From contig OY821614.1 in NCBI GenBank assembly GCA_963682085.1, positions 992,001-1,056,000 on the forward strand: a stretch of 64,000 nt of DNA, written 5' to 3'. This DNA comes from Thiodubiliella sp900128405. Its GTDB lineage: Bacteria > Pseudomonadota > Gammaproteobacteria > PS1 > Pseudothioglobaceae. The translations under genes were made by a program, and so were the position numbers. Under the pieces are notes generated by a model. That model did no database searches. It had not been told where the DNA came from and worked only from the letters and a program-made list of their open reading frames with translations. Positions 8,300-16,394 of this stretch are shown in pieces; within the stretch, counting starts at the first letter, position 1, and every line of letters starts with the position of its first letter.

Positions 8300-10600
8300 A
8301 TGAAAAATAAATCAATAAATTTAACATCTAAACATAAAACATTCTCTTTAAAACATCTTTTAACGCCACTATTTGTTTTACTTACTTTTAGCATAACAAG
8401 CACAATGAATACCGTTATTGCTGGTGGTCGCACAGGCGAACCCAACTTAATGGATAGATTTTTACAGAAACAATCCAACTCTCAAACCCAAGAAGCACCC
8501 GCTTCAACAGACGCTACTATGAATTCTGCTACTGCCACTAATGCTGCCACTGATACTGATACCACTGCTAATAATGCCTTAGTTTTTAGTCGAGGTGATA
8601 CTGGCGTAGATACCACTGATTTTAATACAAATTTTTCGCTTAATAAAACCCTAACACAGATTCGTAACACCAGTAAAGAAACCGCAACTGATAATTCTAA
8701 TGCTCAATTACTAAGCAGTTTGCTCAACACTCTGACCACTACTTCAAAAACCAATGGTTTTGTTAATATACCTTTAGGAAAAAGGACTGAAGAGGCAAAA
8801 CTTAATGCAACCGATTTAATTGATAATGACATGCTGCCAACCGCAATTTTCAATCGTTTTGACCTGTCTTCTAGCAGTGGCAAACATTGTGGTGAGTATC
8901 GTATTGTTTATCATAAGAAGAGTGATACCTCAGGTCGTTTCTTTTTAATCTTTGAAGCACGATATCCCAACCCTAAACCAAATGAGGGTTTATCAGGGTG
9001 TTTTGCAGTAGCGGACTTTTGGCAAAAAATCGGACAAAAAACCAAAGCACAAGCTTTAATAGAGCTAGAAAAGTTTTTTTACCAAGGTTTACAACATGAC
9101 GGGGTAAACCTGCCAGCAGCCATTAACTTCGCCCATTACACTCACGGAACAGGACAAGTGCGCTCTAATCAATTTGTGGATAGCCCTTGGCAGTTAAGAG
9201 AGTTTAAAACCGATATTGATGCAAATGGTAAAACCATACTAGTTGCCGACACCGTTAAAAATAACCCACTCGCTGAACTATTTGCCAATGAAAAGAACTC
9301 AGACTCAGGTGCACTCAAAGCATCAAGAATTTACTTTAATAATGATTTTAACCATCAATACATTGATAACCTTCTAGCACCTGAAAAGCATTCAAGCAAC
9401 CCTAATGCTGGCAGTATTATTAATGGTTTTTCCTTAAACAGTAGCAACCAATACAATGAATTTCAATCAAATTCAAATTCCAAGGACAACACTGCAAGCC
9501 CAAGCAACACAACCTTAAATACTGCAATCAGTAACAAACTTACTAAATTATCGTCCTATACACCAGAGATGATTAGAAACCGTGCTGAAGCAATGAGTTG
9601 TGGCGGTTGTCATCAAAACAGCAACAACAAAGAAATTGCCCCAAATATTCATTGGCCAAACAGTGCTGGCTTTGTTCATGTCACGGAAGAAGGTGAATTA
9701 TCTAAAGCACTCACTAAACAGTTTTTGCCTGCTCGATCCAGTTTACTAGAAAACTACTTGCAAGAAACAATATGTGGCCCCGCTTGTCAGTTGGGGTCGG
9801 CAAGCTCTGTTGGTGGTGATGCATACCAATGTGCTTTGAAATTCGATGGTAGTGTTGAATGTTGGGGGAGTGTTAGGCATGGAGGAACTACAGTGCCAAA
9901 CGGGCTGGTTGCCAAACAAATTGCGGTAGGATACCAGCACTCTTGTGCTTTAAAAATAAATGGCACTGTTGAATGTTGGGGGAATGACAGGCATGGAGAA
10001 ACTACAGTACCAAATGGGTTAGTTGCCAAACAGGTTGCAGCTGGTTGGGGGTTTTCTTGTGCTTTGAAAATGGATAATACCGTTGAATGTTGGGGGGACA
10101 ATAGAGTAAAAAAAACTACAGTGCCAAACGGGTTAGTTGCTAAACAGATTGCATTGGGCTTTGACCATGCATGTGCTATAAAGTTGGATGATACACTCAA
10201 GTGCTGGGGTGGACTCCCTAGGGGATCACCCTCTCAGTTAATCGTTAAACAAGTTGCATTAGGAGAGGAAAGCACTTGTGCGATAAAGTTGGATGGAAGT
10301 GTTCAGTGCTGGGGAGATGGCCTCCACAATCACGGATTCTTATCCATTGATATGCCAAATGGTTTAATTGCTAAAAAAATTGCAGTAGGAAATGGTCATG
10401 TTTGTGCTTTAAGATTGAATAATACTGTTACTTGCTGGGGTCGAACTCATTTTGGCCAAGCTACTCCACCAGAAGGTTTAATAGCAAAAGAAGTTTTAGC
10501 AGGAGGATGGAGATCTTGTGCTTTAAAATTAAACAATACTGTTAAATGTTGGGGTGGTAATGTATATCCACCGAGTGGTTTAATTGCCAAACAACTATAA
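8300..10600 (+). CDS. Secreted protein with CxxCH motif and seven RCC1-like repeats
   Basis: Unnamed 766-residue protein, not recognised as a characterised family. It starts with a signal peptide (about residues 18-42, ending VIAGG). A Ser/Thr/Asn/Ala-rich low-complexity linker follows (to about 120), then a domain containing NRFDLSSSSGKHCGEYRIVY and GLSGCFAVADFW. A single haem-type motif C434-G-G-C-H438 lies in AEAMSCGGCHQNSNN. From about residue 510 to the end are seven repeats of the pattern CALKxxxxVECWG...VPNGLVAKQIAVG, the RCC1/tubulin-suppressor type that forms beta-propeller blades; the last repeat ends abruptly. Each repeat carries two cysteines, suggesting disulfides in an exported protein. 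CxxCH fits covalent haem (ccmAB is in the window) but could be fortuitous. It stands alone with its own promoter. Confidence 0.8.
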   Translation: MKNKSINLTSKHKTFSLKHLLTPLFVLLTFSITSTMNTVIAGGRTGEPNLMDRFLQKQSNSQTQEAPASTDATMNSATATNAATDTDTTANNALVFSRGDTGVDTTDFNTNFSLNKTLTQIRNTSKETATDNSNAQLLSSLLNTLTTTSKTNGFVNIPLGKRTEEAKLNATDLIDNDMLPTAIFNRFDLSSSSGKHCGEYRIVYHKKSDTSGRFFLIFEARYPNPKPNEGLSGCFAVADFWQKIGQKTKAQALIELEKFFYQGLQHDGVNLPAAINFAHYTHGTGQVRSNQFVDSPWQLREFKTDIDANGKTILVADTVKNNPLAELFANEKNSDSGALKASRIYFNNDFNHQYIDNLLAPEKHSSNPNAGSIINGFSLNSSNQYNEFQSNSNSKDNTASPSNTTLNTAISNKLTKLSSYTPEMIRNRAEAMSCGGCHQNSNNKEIAPNIHWPNSAGFVHVTEEGELSKALTKQFLPARSSLLENYLQETICGPACQLGSASSVGGDAYQCALKFDGSVECWGSVRHGGTTVPNGLVAKQIAVGYQHSCALKINGTVECWGNDRHGETTVPNGLVAKQVAAGWGFSCALKMDNTVECWGDNRVKKTTVPNGLVAKQIALGFDHACAIKLDDTLKCWGGLPRGSPSQLIVKQVALGEESTCAIKLDGSVQCWGDGLHNHGFLSIDMPNGLIAKKIAVGNGHVCALRLNNTVTCWGRTHFGQATPPEGLIAKEVLAGGWRSCALKLNNTVKCWGGNVYPPSGLIAKQL

Positions 10601-10629
10601 AATGTTTGATAAATTGATAAAAATAAATC

Positions 10630-10663
10630 AAGACTATTGTAGCCACTTTGTTTACAATGTCTT
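10630..10663 (+). terminator. Weak hairpin after the RCC1-repeat gene
   Basis: AAGAC-t-ATTGTA pairs with TACAATGTCTT across an 11-base loop, an 11-bp stem with one bulge, 30 bp past the stop. It is followed by AATTTATCC rather than a clean T run, so a terminator function is only possible. Confidence 0.3.
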
Positions 10664-10699
10664 AATTTATCCAATAACCTAACGGCTAAAAATAAAAAG

Positions 10700-12353
10700 T
10701 TGCGTAAAAAGAAATATGCTTTTAAGAGTGCAAAGCGTTCTAATGGTAATTCTAAAAAAGATTTAGAAAGATTTAACACTCAGATTATCAATCTTCATAA
10801 GCAAAATAAAACGCAAGAGGCTTTGGCTCTTACTCAACAGGCGTTAAAAAGTTTTCCTAATGATTTAATTTTGTTAAAAAATACGGGTGCTTTTGCTGGT
10901 AGGATTGGAAATGTATCATTGTTAGAAGAATATATGTTGAAAATCTTAGAGATCAACTCTAGCGATGTTGTGCATTATAATTTGGGTTTTTTATTTAAAG
11001 AAAAAAACAATTTAACAAAGCAGAGGAACACTATTTAGTGGCATTAAAACTTAGTCCAAACTATGTTGATGCACATTATAATTTTGCCATTTTGTTGGCG
11101 GAAAAAGGGCAGTTTGAGCAGACTAAGAAACACTATCAAAAAACTTTGAAACTGAATCCAGTCCACATTAAAGCACGCAATAATTTGGCCAATATACTGA
11201 CGAAGCAAGGATGCTTTTGATGAAGCTGAAAACTGTTATCAAGTAGTTTTAGAGTCTAATTCAAATAATATTGATGCACATAACAATCTAGGTGTTCTTT
11301 TAAAAAGGCAAAAATCATTTTATAGAGCGAAAAAGCATTATCAAATAGCCTTAAAAATTGACCCAAAAAATACTGATACACAATGGAATTTGTCTTTATT
11401 GTAACTTCAATTGGGTGATTTTCACCAAGGTTGGATGTATTATGAATCTCGTTATCGTGAAGATAAAAAAGATAGAGCATCAATGAATGTTGTGCCACCC
11501 AACATAACCACTTCTCAATACCAAGGGGAAAGCCTAAAGAACAAACGCATTCTTATTTGTGCAGAGCAAGGCATTGGCGATGAAATTATGTTTGCCTCGG
11601 TGTTATCTGAGTTAAAGGCACAAACACAAAGCCAAGATGTTCGCATTACTTTAGTTTGTGATGCCAGATTGGTAGAACTGTTTAACCAATCTTTTGATTT
11701 TTTGACTGCCATACCCAAAAACCCTAATAATTGCTGTCAAACTCTAGACAACGAACTAGACTACTGGCTATTTATTGGCTCACTGCCTAAATTCTATAGA
11801 AATGACATTAAAGACTTTAGCCAACATCAGCCTTATTTTAAAGCCAATAATGTGCTATTTGACAAATGGCAAGAGAGATTTAGTAAACTAAAACATACTT
11901 TTAATATTGGTATTTCTTGGGCAACTATTAGCAAAAAAAAGACCAGTCACTTACTTTGGAGCAACTTACCCCAATTCTTGTAAGAGCTAACCAAAACACT
12001 AACATCATTAACCTACAATATGGCGACCATACAAAAGAAATACAAAACTTCAAACTGGCATTACCATTCACAATTGGGAAGATTGCGACCCACTCCAAGA
12101 CCTAGATAACTTTTCAGCACAAATTAAAGCCCTAGACTTGGTTATTAGTATTGACAACTCCACCGTTCACTTCTCAGGTGCACTGGGCACCAAAACCTTT
12201 GTGATGCTACCTTTTAACCAAGACTGGCACTGGGCAGAAGATAGAGATGACAGTTATTGGCATCCTGATGTTGTGCAATTGTTTAGACAGCAAACCGATG
12301 GCGAGTGGGATGAAGTAATTGCTAGAGTGAGTAAGACTTTAGGCGAATTATAA
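10700..12353 (+). pseudogene. Degraded TPR-glycosyltransferase (GT9-like) gene
   Basis: Once a protein of about 550 residues with N-terminal tetratricopeptide repeats and a C-terminal glycosyltransferase-like domain. Readable pieces in order are: 10700-11038 (TTG start; ALALTQQALKSFPNDLILLK), 11038-11220 (ALKLSPNYVDAHYNFAILLA), 11208-11401 (DAHNNLGVLLKRQKSFYRAK), 11405-11983 (GDFHQGWMYYESRYRE, then ILICAEQGIGDEIMFASVL) and 12060-12353 (LVISIDNSTVHFSGALGTKT, then LPFNQDWHWAEDRDDSYW). Frameshifts lie near 11018, 11207, 11935 (inside a run of eight A) and 12060, and an in-frame TAA is at 11402. Downstream pieces remain recognisable, so decay is recent; the lesion in the A run could be a sequencing error, but five lesions are unlikely to be. 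Confidence 0.85.
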
Positions 12354-12427
12354 ACAATCCATTATTTCAATTTCTTGTGGTGAAAGAAGCAGGTGAAATA
12401 TCATTTTTTTAAAAAAATGGTATTAAA

Positions 12428-13375
12428 TTATTGCAAAGAGCCAATAAAATGTTGACTGGTTAATTGCTCACCAATGACCAATGCGATACTTTTAGCACTG
12501 GTTTCGGTTAATTGTTCCAATAAAGTTTTTTCTGCTTCAAACAAAATTCTTGATTCCACGCCAACAATATTTTTGGCAATATGATTTGCATCTGCAATAC
12601 CCTCTATCAGCCCCAATTTTTTGGCATCTTCTCCAAGCCAAATTAGCCCCGTGAACAAATCTTTATGATCTGAAAGTCTATTACCCCGACCCGCTTTGAC
12701 TGCATTAATAAAATTTTGATGTGATTTATCTAAAATATTATCTTGGATGTGTGCTATCGTTTTTTCATTTTCTGGAGAGAAAGGATCTAGCAAGCCTTTG
12801 TATTTTCCTGCCGTGTAAAGTCGCCTTTGAATGCCTAATTTTTCAATCGCATCAACAGCACCAAAACCAGACATAACCACGCCAATACTGCCCACAATTG
12901 AAGACTCGTCAGCATATATTTCATCAGCAGCTGAGGCAATATAATAACAACCTGAGGCGCAAACATCTTCAACGACAACATAGATTTTTTTATCAAACTG
13001 CTTTTTAAAACGCACAATGGCTTTGTAAATTCTACTGGATTGCACGGGTGAGCCACCCGGTGAATTCATTCTTAAAATAACGGCTTTGGCGTTTTCCGAT
13101 TCAAAAGCACGGCGTAATAATTTAATCGTCTCATCAGCATCAATTGAACCTGCACTTTGAATAACACCACTCAACACTACTTCTGCCACAAAAGGCGTTT
13201 CCTTTTTAAGCATTCCATCAAGCGCCCCATTTTTATTGGCACCAATATAAAAAACAGAGATTAAATAACCAAAAAATAGCAAACCAAAGACAATGCGCCA
13301 ACGGCGTTTAGACTTATTTTGGCGGACAAATTCTTGGGCAATATCAGCTAATTGTTCATCAGAGGTGCGTTTCAT
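12428..13375 (-). CDS. sppA: SppA-type signal peptide peptidase (S49)
   Basis: Membrane-anchored serine protease that degrades cleaved signal peptides. The 315-residue product is the short, single-domain form. It has one N-terminal membrane helix (about residues 26-45, IVFGLLFFGYLISVFYIG), then the S49 core with LRMNSPGGSPVQSSRIYKAI and the catalytic-serine region ADESSIVGSIGVVMSGFG. The helical part after the active site is intact. It is divergent from ccmA with only 15 bp between the starts, so promoters must overlap neighbouring genes. Confidence 0.9.
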   Translation of the reverse strand: MKRTSDEQLADIAQEFVRQNKSKRRWRIVFGLLFFGYLISVFYIGANKNGALDGMLKKETPFVAEVVLSGVIQSAGSIDADETIKLLRRAFESENAKAVILRMNSPGGSPVQSSRIYKAIVRFKKQFDKKIYVVVEDVCASGCYYIASAADEIYADESSIVGSIGVVMSGFGAVDAIEKLGIQRRLYTAGKYKGLLDPFSPENEKTIAHIQDNILDKSHQNFINAVKAGRGNRLSDHKDLFTGLIWLGEDAKKLGLIEGIADANHIAKNIVGVESRILFEAEKTLLEQLTETSAKSIALVIGEQLTSQHFIGSLQ

Positions 13376-13390
13376 ATATAATCTTCGGTT

Positions 13391-13987
13391 ATGTTAAAAA
13401 TAAATAATCTCAGTTGTCAAAAAGGCTACAATCTTTTGTTTAGCCAACTTTCTTTTACAGTTGATTTAGGGGGTATTTTACGCATTACTGGCACTAATGG
13501 TTGTGGTAAAACTTCACTTTTGAAAATTATTGCTGGATTGAATATACAAGAACAAGGCACGATTTTCTTAGACAATGATGCCGTTAAGTCAGAAGATTAC
13601 CAACGCGCAATCTTTTATTTAGGGCATTTATCCGCTTTGAGTGCGGAACTTACTTGCCTTGAAAACCTTAAATTTTTAACAGCACTTAATCAATCAGTTA
13701 CACAACCATTATTACTTGATGCACTCAAACAGGTGGGATTAGAAGGCTATGAAAACGAATATTGTGCCAAACTCTCAGCAGGACAAAAACGCCGTGTGGC
13801 TTTGGCAAGTTTAATACGCTCCAAGTCAAAAGTTTGGCTATTAGACGAGCCTTTTACCGCACTTGACCCACAAGGGGTAAAAATGGTTGAACAACACATT
13901 GAACAACATTGCAAACAAGGTGGTATGTGTTTATTTACCACCCACCAAGACTCTGCTTTGAAAAACCAACAGGTGCTAGCATTATGA
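13391..13987 (+). CDS. ccmA: CcmA, haem exporter ATP-binding subunit
   Basis: ATPase of the CcmABCD complex, which releases haem-loaded CcmE during c-type cytochrome maturation. The 198 residues show Walker A (GTNGCGKTSLLKIIAGL), ABC signature LSAGQKRRVALASL, Walker B VWLLDEPFTALD and the H-loop FTTHQD, all in standard spacing. The stop overlaps the ccmB start as ATGA. ccmC-ccmI are not present in the window. Confidence 0.93.
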   Translation: MLKINNLSCQKGYNLLFSQLSFTVDLGGILRITGTNGCGKTSLLKIIAGLNIQEQGTIFLDNDAVKSEDYQRAIFYLGHLSALSAELTCLENLKFLTALNQSVTQPLLLDALKQVGLEGYENEYCAKLSAGQKRRVALASLIRSKSKVWLLDEPFTALDPQGVKMVEQHIEQHCKQGGMCLFTTHQDSALKNQQVLAL

Positions 13988-14649
13988 ATATTTACCTGCA
14001 AACGCTAATGCGTGATTTAAACTCTGCCATTCGCAATCTGTCCAGCATACTTAACCCCCTGTTGTTTTTTATCATCTCTATATCACTGTTTCCCCTCGCC
14101 ATCAGTCCAGAAGCATCAACCCTATCACAAATCGCCGCAGGCATTATCTGGGTTGCAAGTATGCTGGCTGTTTTGCTGTCCTTAAATTCATTATTTCATC
14201 ATGATTTTGACAATGGCATTCTGGAGCAAATGCTCATCTCTCATCACTCATTACCCTTGTTGATTTTGTCTAAAATTGTGGCACATTGGCTACTAACAGG
14301 CGTGCCAATTATCTTGCTTTCGCCATTGCTCGGTGTGTTTTTATTCCTAGATGATGAAAGCATCAAAGTGCTAATGCTAACCCTGCTACTTGCCACACCA
14401 AGTTTAAGCCTCATTGGTGCAATTGGTGCATCGCTAATCGTCAGTATTAAAAACTCAGGTATGTTGTTATCATTGCTGATATTGCCTCTTTATATCCCCA
14501 TTCTAATTTTTGCTTCTTCTGCCGTTTCTCAAGCACAGGCTGGGTTAGAAATTGACGCTCAACTGTATTTCTTAGCCACAATTTTGATAGTAAGTTTAAT
14601 GCTTGCACCCTTTATTAGCGCATTGTCTTTAAAAATAAGTTTAGAATAA
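13984..14649 (+). CDS. ccmB: CcmB, haem exporter membrane subunit
   Basis: Membrane partner of CcmA. I take the ATG at 13984, overlapping the ccmA stop; an upstream in-frame start at 13909 lies well inside ccmA. The 221-residue protein opens MNIYLQTLMRDLNSAIRN and has six hydrophobic segments, including the family-typical PLLFFIISISLFPLAI near the N-terminus, AAGIIWVASMLAVLLSLNSLF and the C-terminal FLATILIVSLMLAPFISAL. Length matches CcmB. Confidence 0.92.
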   Translation: MNIYLQTLMRDLNSAIRNLSSILNPLLFFIISISLFPLAISPEASTLSQIAAGIIWVASMLAVLLSLNSLFHHDFDNGILEQMLISHHSLPLLILSKIVAHWLLTGVPIILLSPLLGVFLFLDDESIKVLMLTLLLATPSLSLIGAIGASLIVSIKNSGMLLSLLILPLYIPILIFASSAVSQAQAGLEIDAQLYFLATILIVSLMLAPFISALSLKISLE

Positions 14650-14933
14650 GTAAAGCCTGCCTCAGATAATAATATTATTTATAACTAGATTACTCGCCAG
14701 AAAGTGCAAGGTTTTTCTTTATAGTTACTGATACTTGTCTAACGCCTAAATAAAGGTGGGTTACAAATCCCCTACCCGTTAATGTAAAAATGAAAAGTTA
14801 TTTTTTTACCAACAAAACCACTGCTCATCTAACCCCTTGTTTAATGTGATTATTTGTTAAGAATGGCAACAGTTGAATTATGCAAAAGTTTCTCATTAAA
14901 ACCTCTGTATAATTTACTAATAATTTTATTTAT
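14650..14933 (+). other. Intergenic region upstream of the metK riboswitch
   Basis: About 280 bp of AT-rich sequence with no open reading frame of note. It holds a short GC-richer imperfect hairpin around 14755-14780 (GGTGGG against CCCCTACC) and the -10 candidate listed next. Confidence 0.4.
14908..14913 (+). promoter_or_regulatory. Candidate -10 box for metK leader
   Basis: TATAAT preceded by CTG, 21 bp before the SAM-II-like aptamer, so transcription would begin just upstream of it. No strong -35 box is visible at 16-18 bp. Confidence 0.4.
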
Positions 14934-14994
14934 ACGCTGATTTGTCCCGATTGCTAGCGTTGTTACTACGGTAACTAAAACAAGCTAAAGTAGG
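14934..14994 (+). promoter_or_regulatory. SAM-II-like riboswitch in the metK leader
   Basis: A SAM-sensing element is expected upstream of SAM synthetase, and the sequence matches the SAM-II consensus. P1 is ACGCT (14934-14938) with AGCGT (14956-14960). The first loop reads GATTTGTCCCGATTGCT, close to the conserved GATTTAACCGTATTGCA, and the 3' conserved element AGCTAAAGTAGG follows at 14983-14994. An extra hairpin GTTAC-TACG-GTAAC (14962-14975) is inserted in the segment between P1 and the AGCTAAA element. It lies 53 bp before the metK start. Confidence 0.75.
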
Positions 14995-15004
14995 TTTTCT
15001 TCTG

Positions 15005-15035
15005 AAAATCCACTTTGTGGGTTTTTTGTATTTTT
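15005..15035 (+). terminator. Attenuator-like terminator between riboswitch and metK
   Basis: AAAATCCAC (15005-15013) pairs with GTGGGTTTT (15017-15025), nine pairs including one G-U, around a TTT loop, followed by TTGTATTTTT. It sits immediately after the aptamer and before the AGGAG ribosome-binding site of metK, so it is well placed to be the expression platform. Confidence 0.65.
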
Positions 15036-15047
15036 AGGAGAAAAAAA

Positions 15048-16163
15048 ATGATTTTCACTTCTGAGTCCGTTTCTGCCGGACATCCCGATAAAGTTTGCGA
15101 CCAAATATCTGATGCCATATTAGATGCAATTTTAACGCAAGATAAAAATGCCCGTGTGGCTTGCGAAACCTTAGTTAAAGACAACGATGTAGTGTTAGCA
15201 GGCGAGATTACCACCACCGCTTCTGTTGATTACGACAAAATTGTGCGTAACACCATCAACGGCATTGGTTACACCAAAGAAGAATATGGTTTTACGGGTG
15301 ATACTTGTAAAATTACCAATTTACTTGGTGAACAATCGCCAGAAATTGCCATGGGAGTTGATGAATTTGACGACCATGAGCAAGGTGCAGGCGACCAAGG
15401 TTTGATGTTTGGGTATGCTTGTAATGAAACTGAAATTTTGATGCCAGCACCGATTACTTACGCACATCATTTGGTTAAAAAACAAGCAGATTTAATGCTG
15501 AGTGGCAAATTAGCATGGTTGCGCCCTGATGCAAAAGCACAAGTTTCTTGTGTTTATAAAGAAGGAAAAGTAGTTGGCATTGATACAGTGGTTTTGTCCA
15601 CTCAGCACGATGGCAATATTACACAAACAGACCTTAAAGAAGCCATTATGGAAGAAATTATTAAAGACATTCTGCCTGCCAAGTGGTTAAACGAGAAAAC
15701 CCAATACCACATCAACCCAACGGGTGCTTTCGTTATCGGTGGCCCTGTGGGAGATGCGGGTTTAACGGGGCGTAAAATTATTGTTGATACTTATGGTGGT
15801 ATGGCACGACATGGAGGCGGTGCTTTTTCGGGCAAAGACCCTTCAAAAGTGGACAGAAGTGCGGCGTATGCTACACGCTATGTAGCAAAAAATATCGTGG
15901 CTGCTGGTATGGCGGATAAATGTGAAATTCAAGTATCTTATGCAATTGGCGTGGCAAAGCCGACTTCGATTAGTATTGAAACCTTTGGCACGGAAAAAGT
16001 ATCTGTGGCAGAGATTGAGGAATATATTGATGCAAACTTTGATTTGCGTCCCAAGGGTTTAATTGCTATGCTGGATTTAAAACGCCCTATTTATCAACAA
16101 ACTGCCGCTTACGGGCATTTTGGTCGCACAGAAAACAACATTAGTTGGGAAAAAATTAAGTAA
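15048..16163 (+). CDS. metK: MetK, S-adenosylmethionine synthetase
   Basis: Makes SAM from methionine and ATP. The ATG at 15048 follows AGGAG by 7 bases and gives the canonical N-terminus MIFTSESVSAGHPDKVCDQISD; a longer frame from 15015 would run through the terminator hairpin. The 371-residue product has GDQGLMFGYACNET, the P-loop-like FVIGGPVGDAGLTGRKIIVD, the sequence GGGAFSGKDPSKVDRSAAY, and the C-terminal motif RPIYQQTAAYGHFGR. It is followed by the SAH riboswitch and ahcY, so two steps of the SAM cycle are adjacent. Confidence 0.97.
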   Translation: MIFTSESVSAGHPDKVCDQISDAILDAILTQDKNARVACETLVKDNDVVLAGEITTTASVDYDKIVRNTINGIGYTKEEYGFTGDTCKITNLLGEQSPEIAMGVDEFDDHEQGAGDQGLMFGYACNETEILMPAPITYAHHLVKKQADLMLSGKLAWLRPDAKAQVSCVYKEGKVVGIDTVVLSTQHDGNITQTDLKEAIMEEIIKDILPAKWLNEKTQYHINPTGAFVIGGPVGDAGLTGRKIIVDTYGGMARHGGGAFSGKDPSKVDRSAAYATRYVAKNIVAAGMADKCEIQVSYAIGVAKPTSISIETFGTEKVSVAEIEEYIDANFDLRPKGLIAMLDLKRPIYQQTAAYGHFGRTENNISWEKIK

Positions 16164-16179
16164 AATATTCGACAATATG

Positions 16180-16242
16180 CCAAGGGGCGTTGCATTGAAA
16201 AAAACCCTTTTCAATCAGGCTTGGCAAATCAAAACGGCGCTC
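16180..16242 (+). promoter_or_regulatory. SAH riboswitch in the ahcY leader
   Basis: S-adenosylhomocysteine aptamer, directly upstream of the enzyme that removes SAH. P1 is GGGCG (16185-16189) with CGCTC (16238-16242). P2 is ATTGAAAA (16194-16201) with TTTTCAAT (16208-16215). The conserved strand CAGGCTTGG follows and can pair back with CCAAG (16180-16184) as a pseudoknot. The 3' conserved AACGGCGCTCA is intact. Known SAH riboswitches turn expression on when SAH accumulates. Confidence 0.85.
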
Positions 16243-16344
16243 ATTTTTTTTAAATTCGTAAGTTTTTTGCGTGACTATTACGATTGAAGAGAATGCAAAG
16301 AATGGTGCTTTTTTTTGATTTACAAAAGATACCGTTTTTAACAC

Positions 16345-16388
16345 CTCCTAAATCGTCACAGACCTGCAAAATGCTTACCCATTAGGAG
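16345..16388 (+). promoter_or_regulatory. Anti-Shine-Dalgarno / Shine-Dalgarno pair before ahcY
   Basis: CTCCTAA (16345-16351) is a perfect complement of TTAGGAG (16382-16388), the ribosome-binding site 6 bases before the ahcY ATG. Pairing would hide the site, so this is a plausible output stage for the upstream SAH aptamer, though about 100 bases separate them. Confidence 0.5.
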
Positions 16389-16394
16389 TATAAA

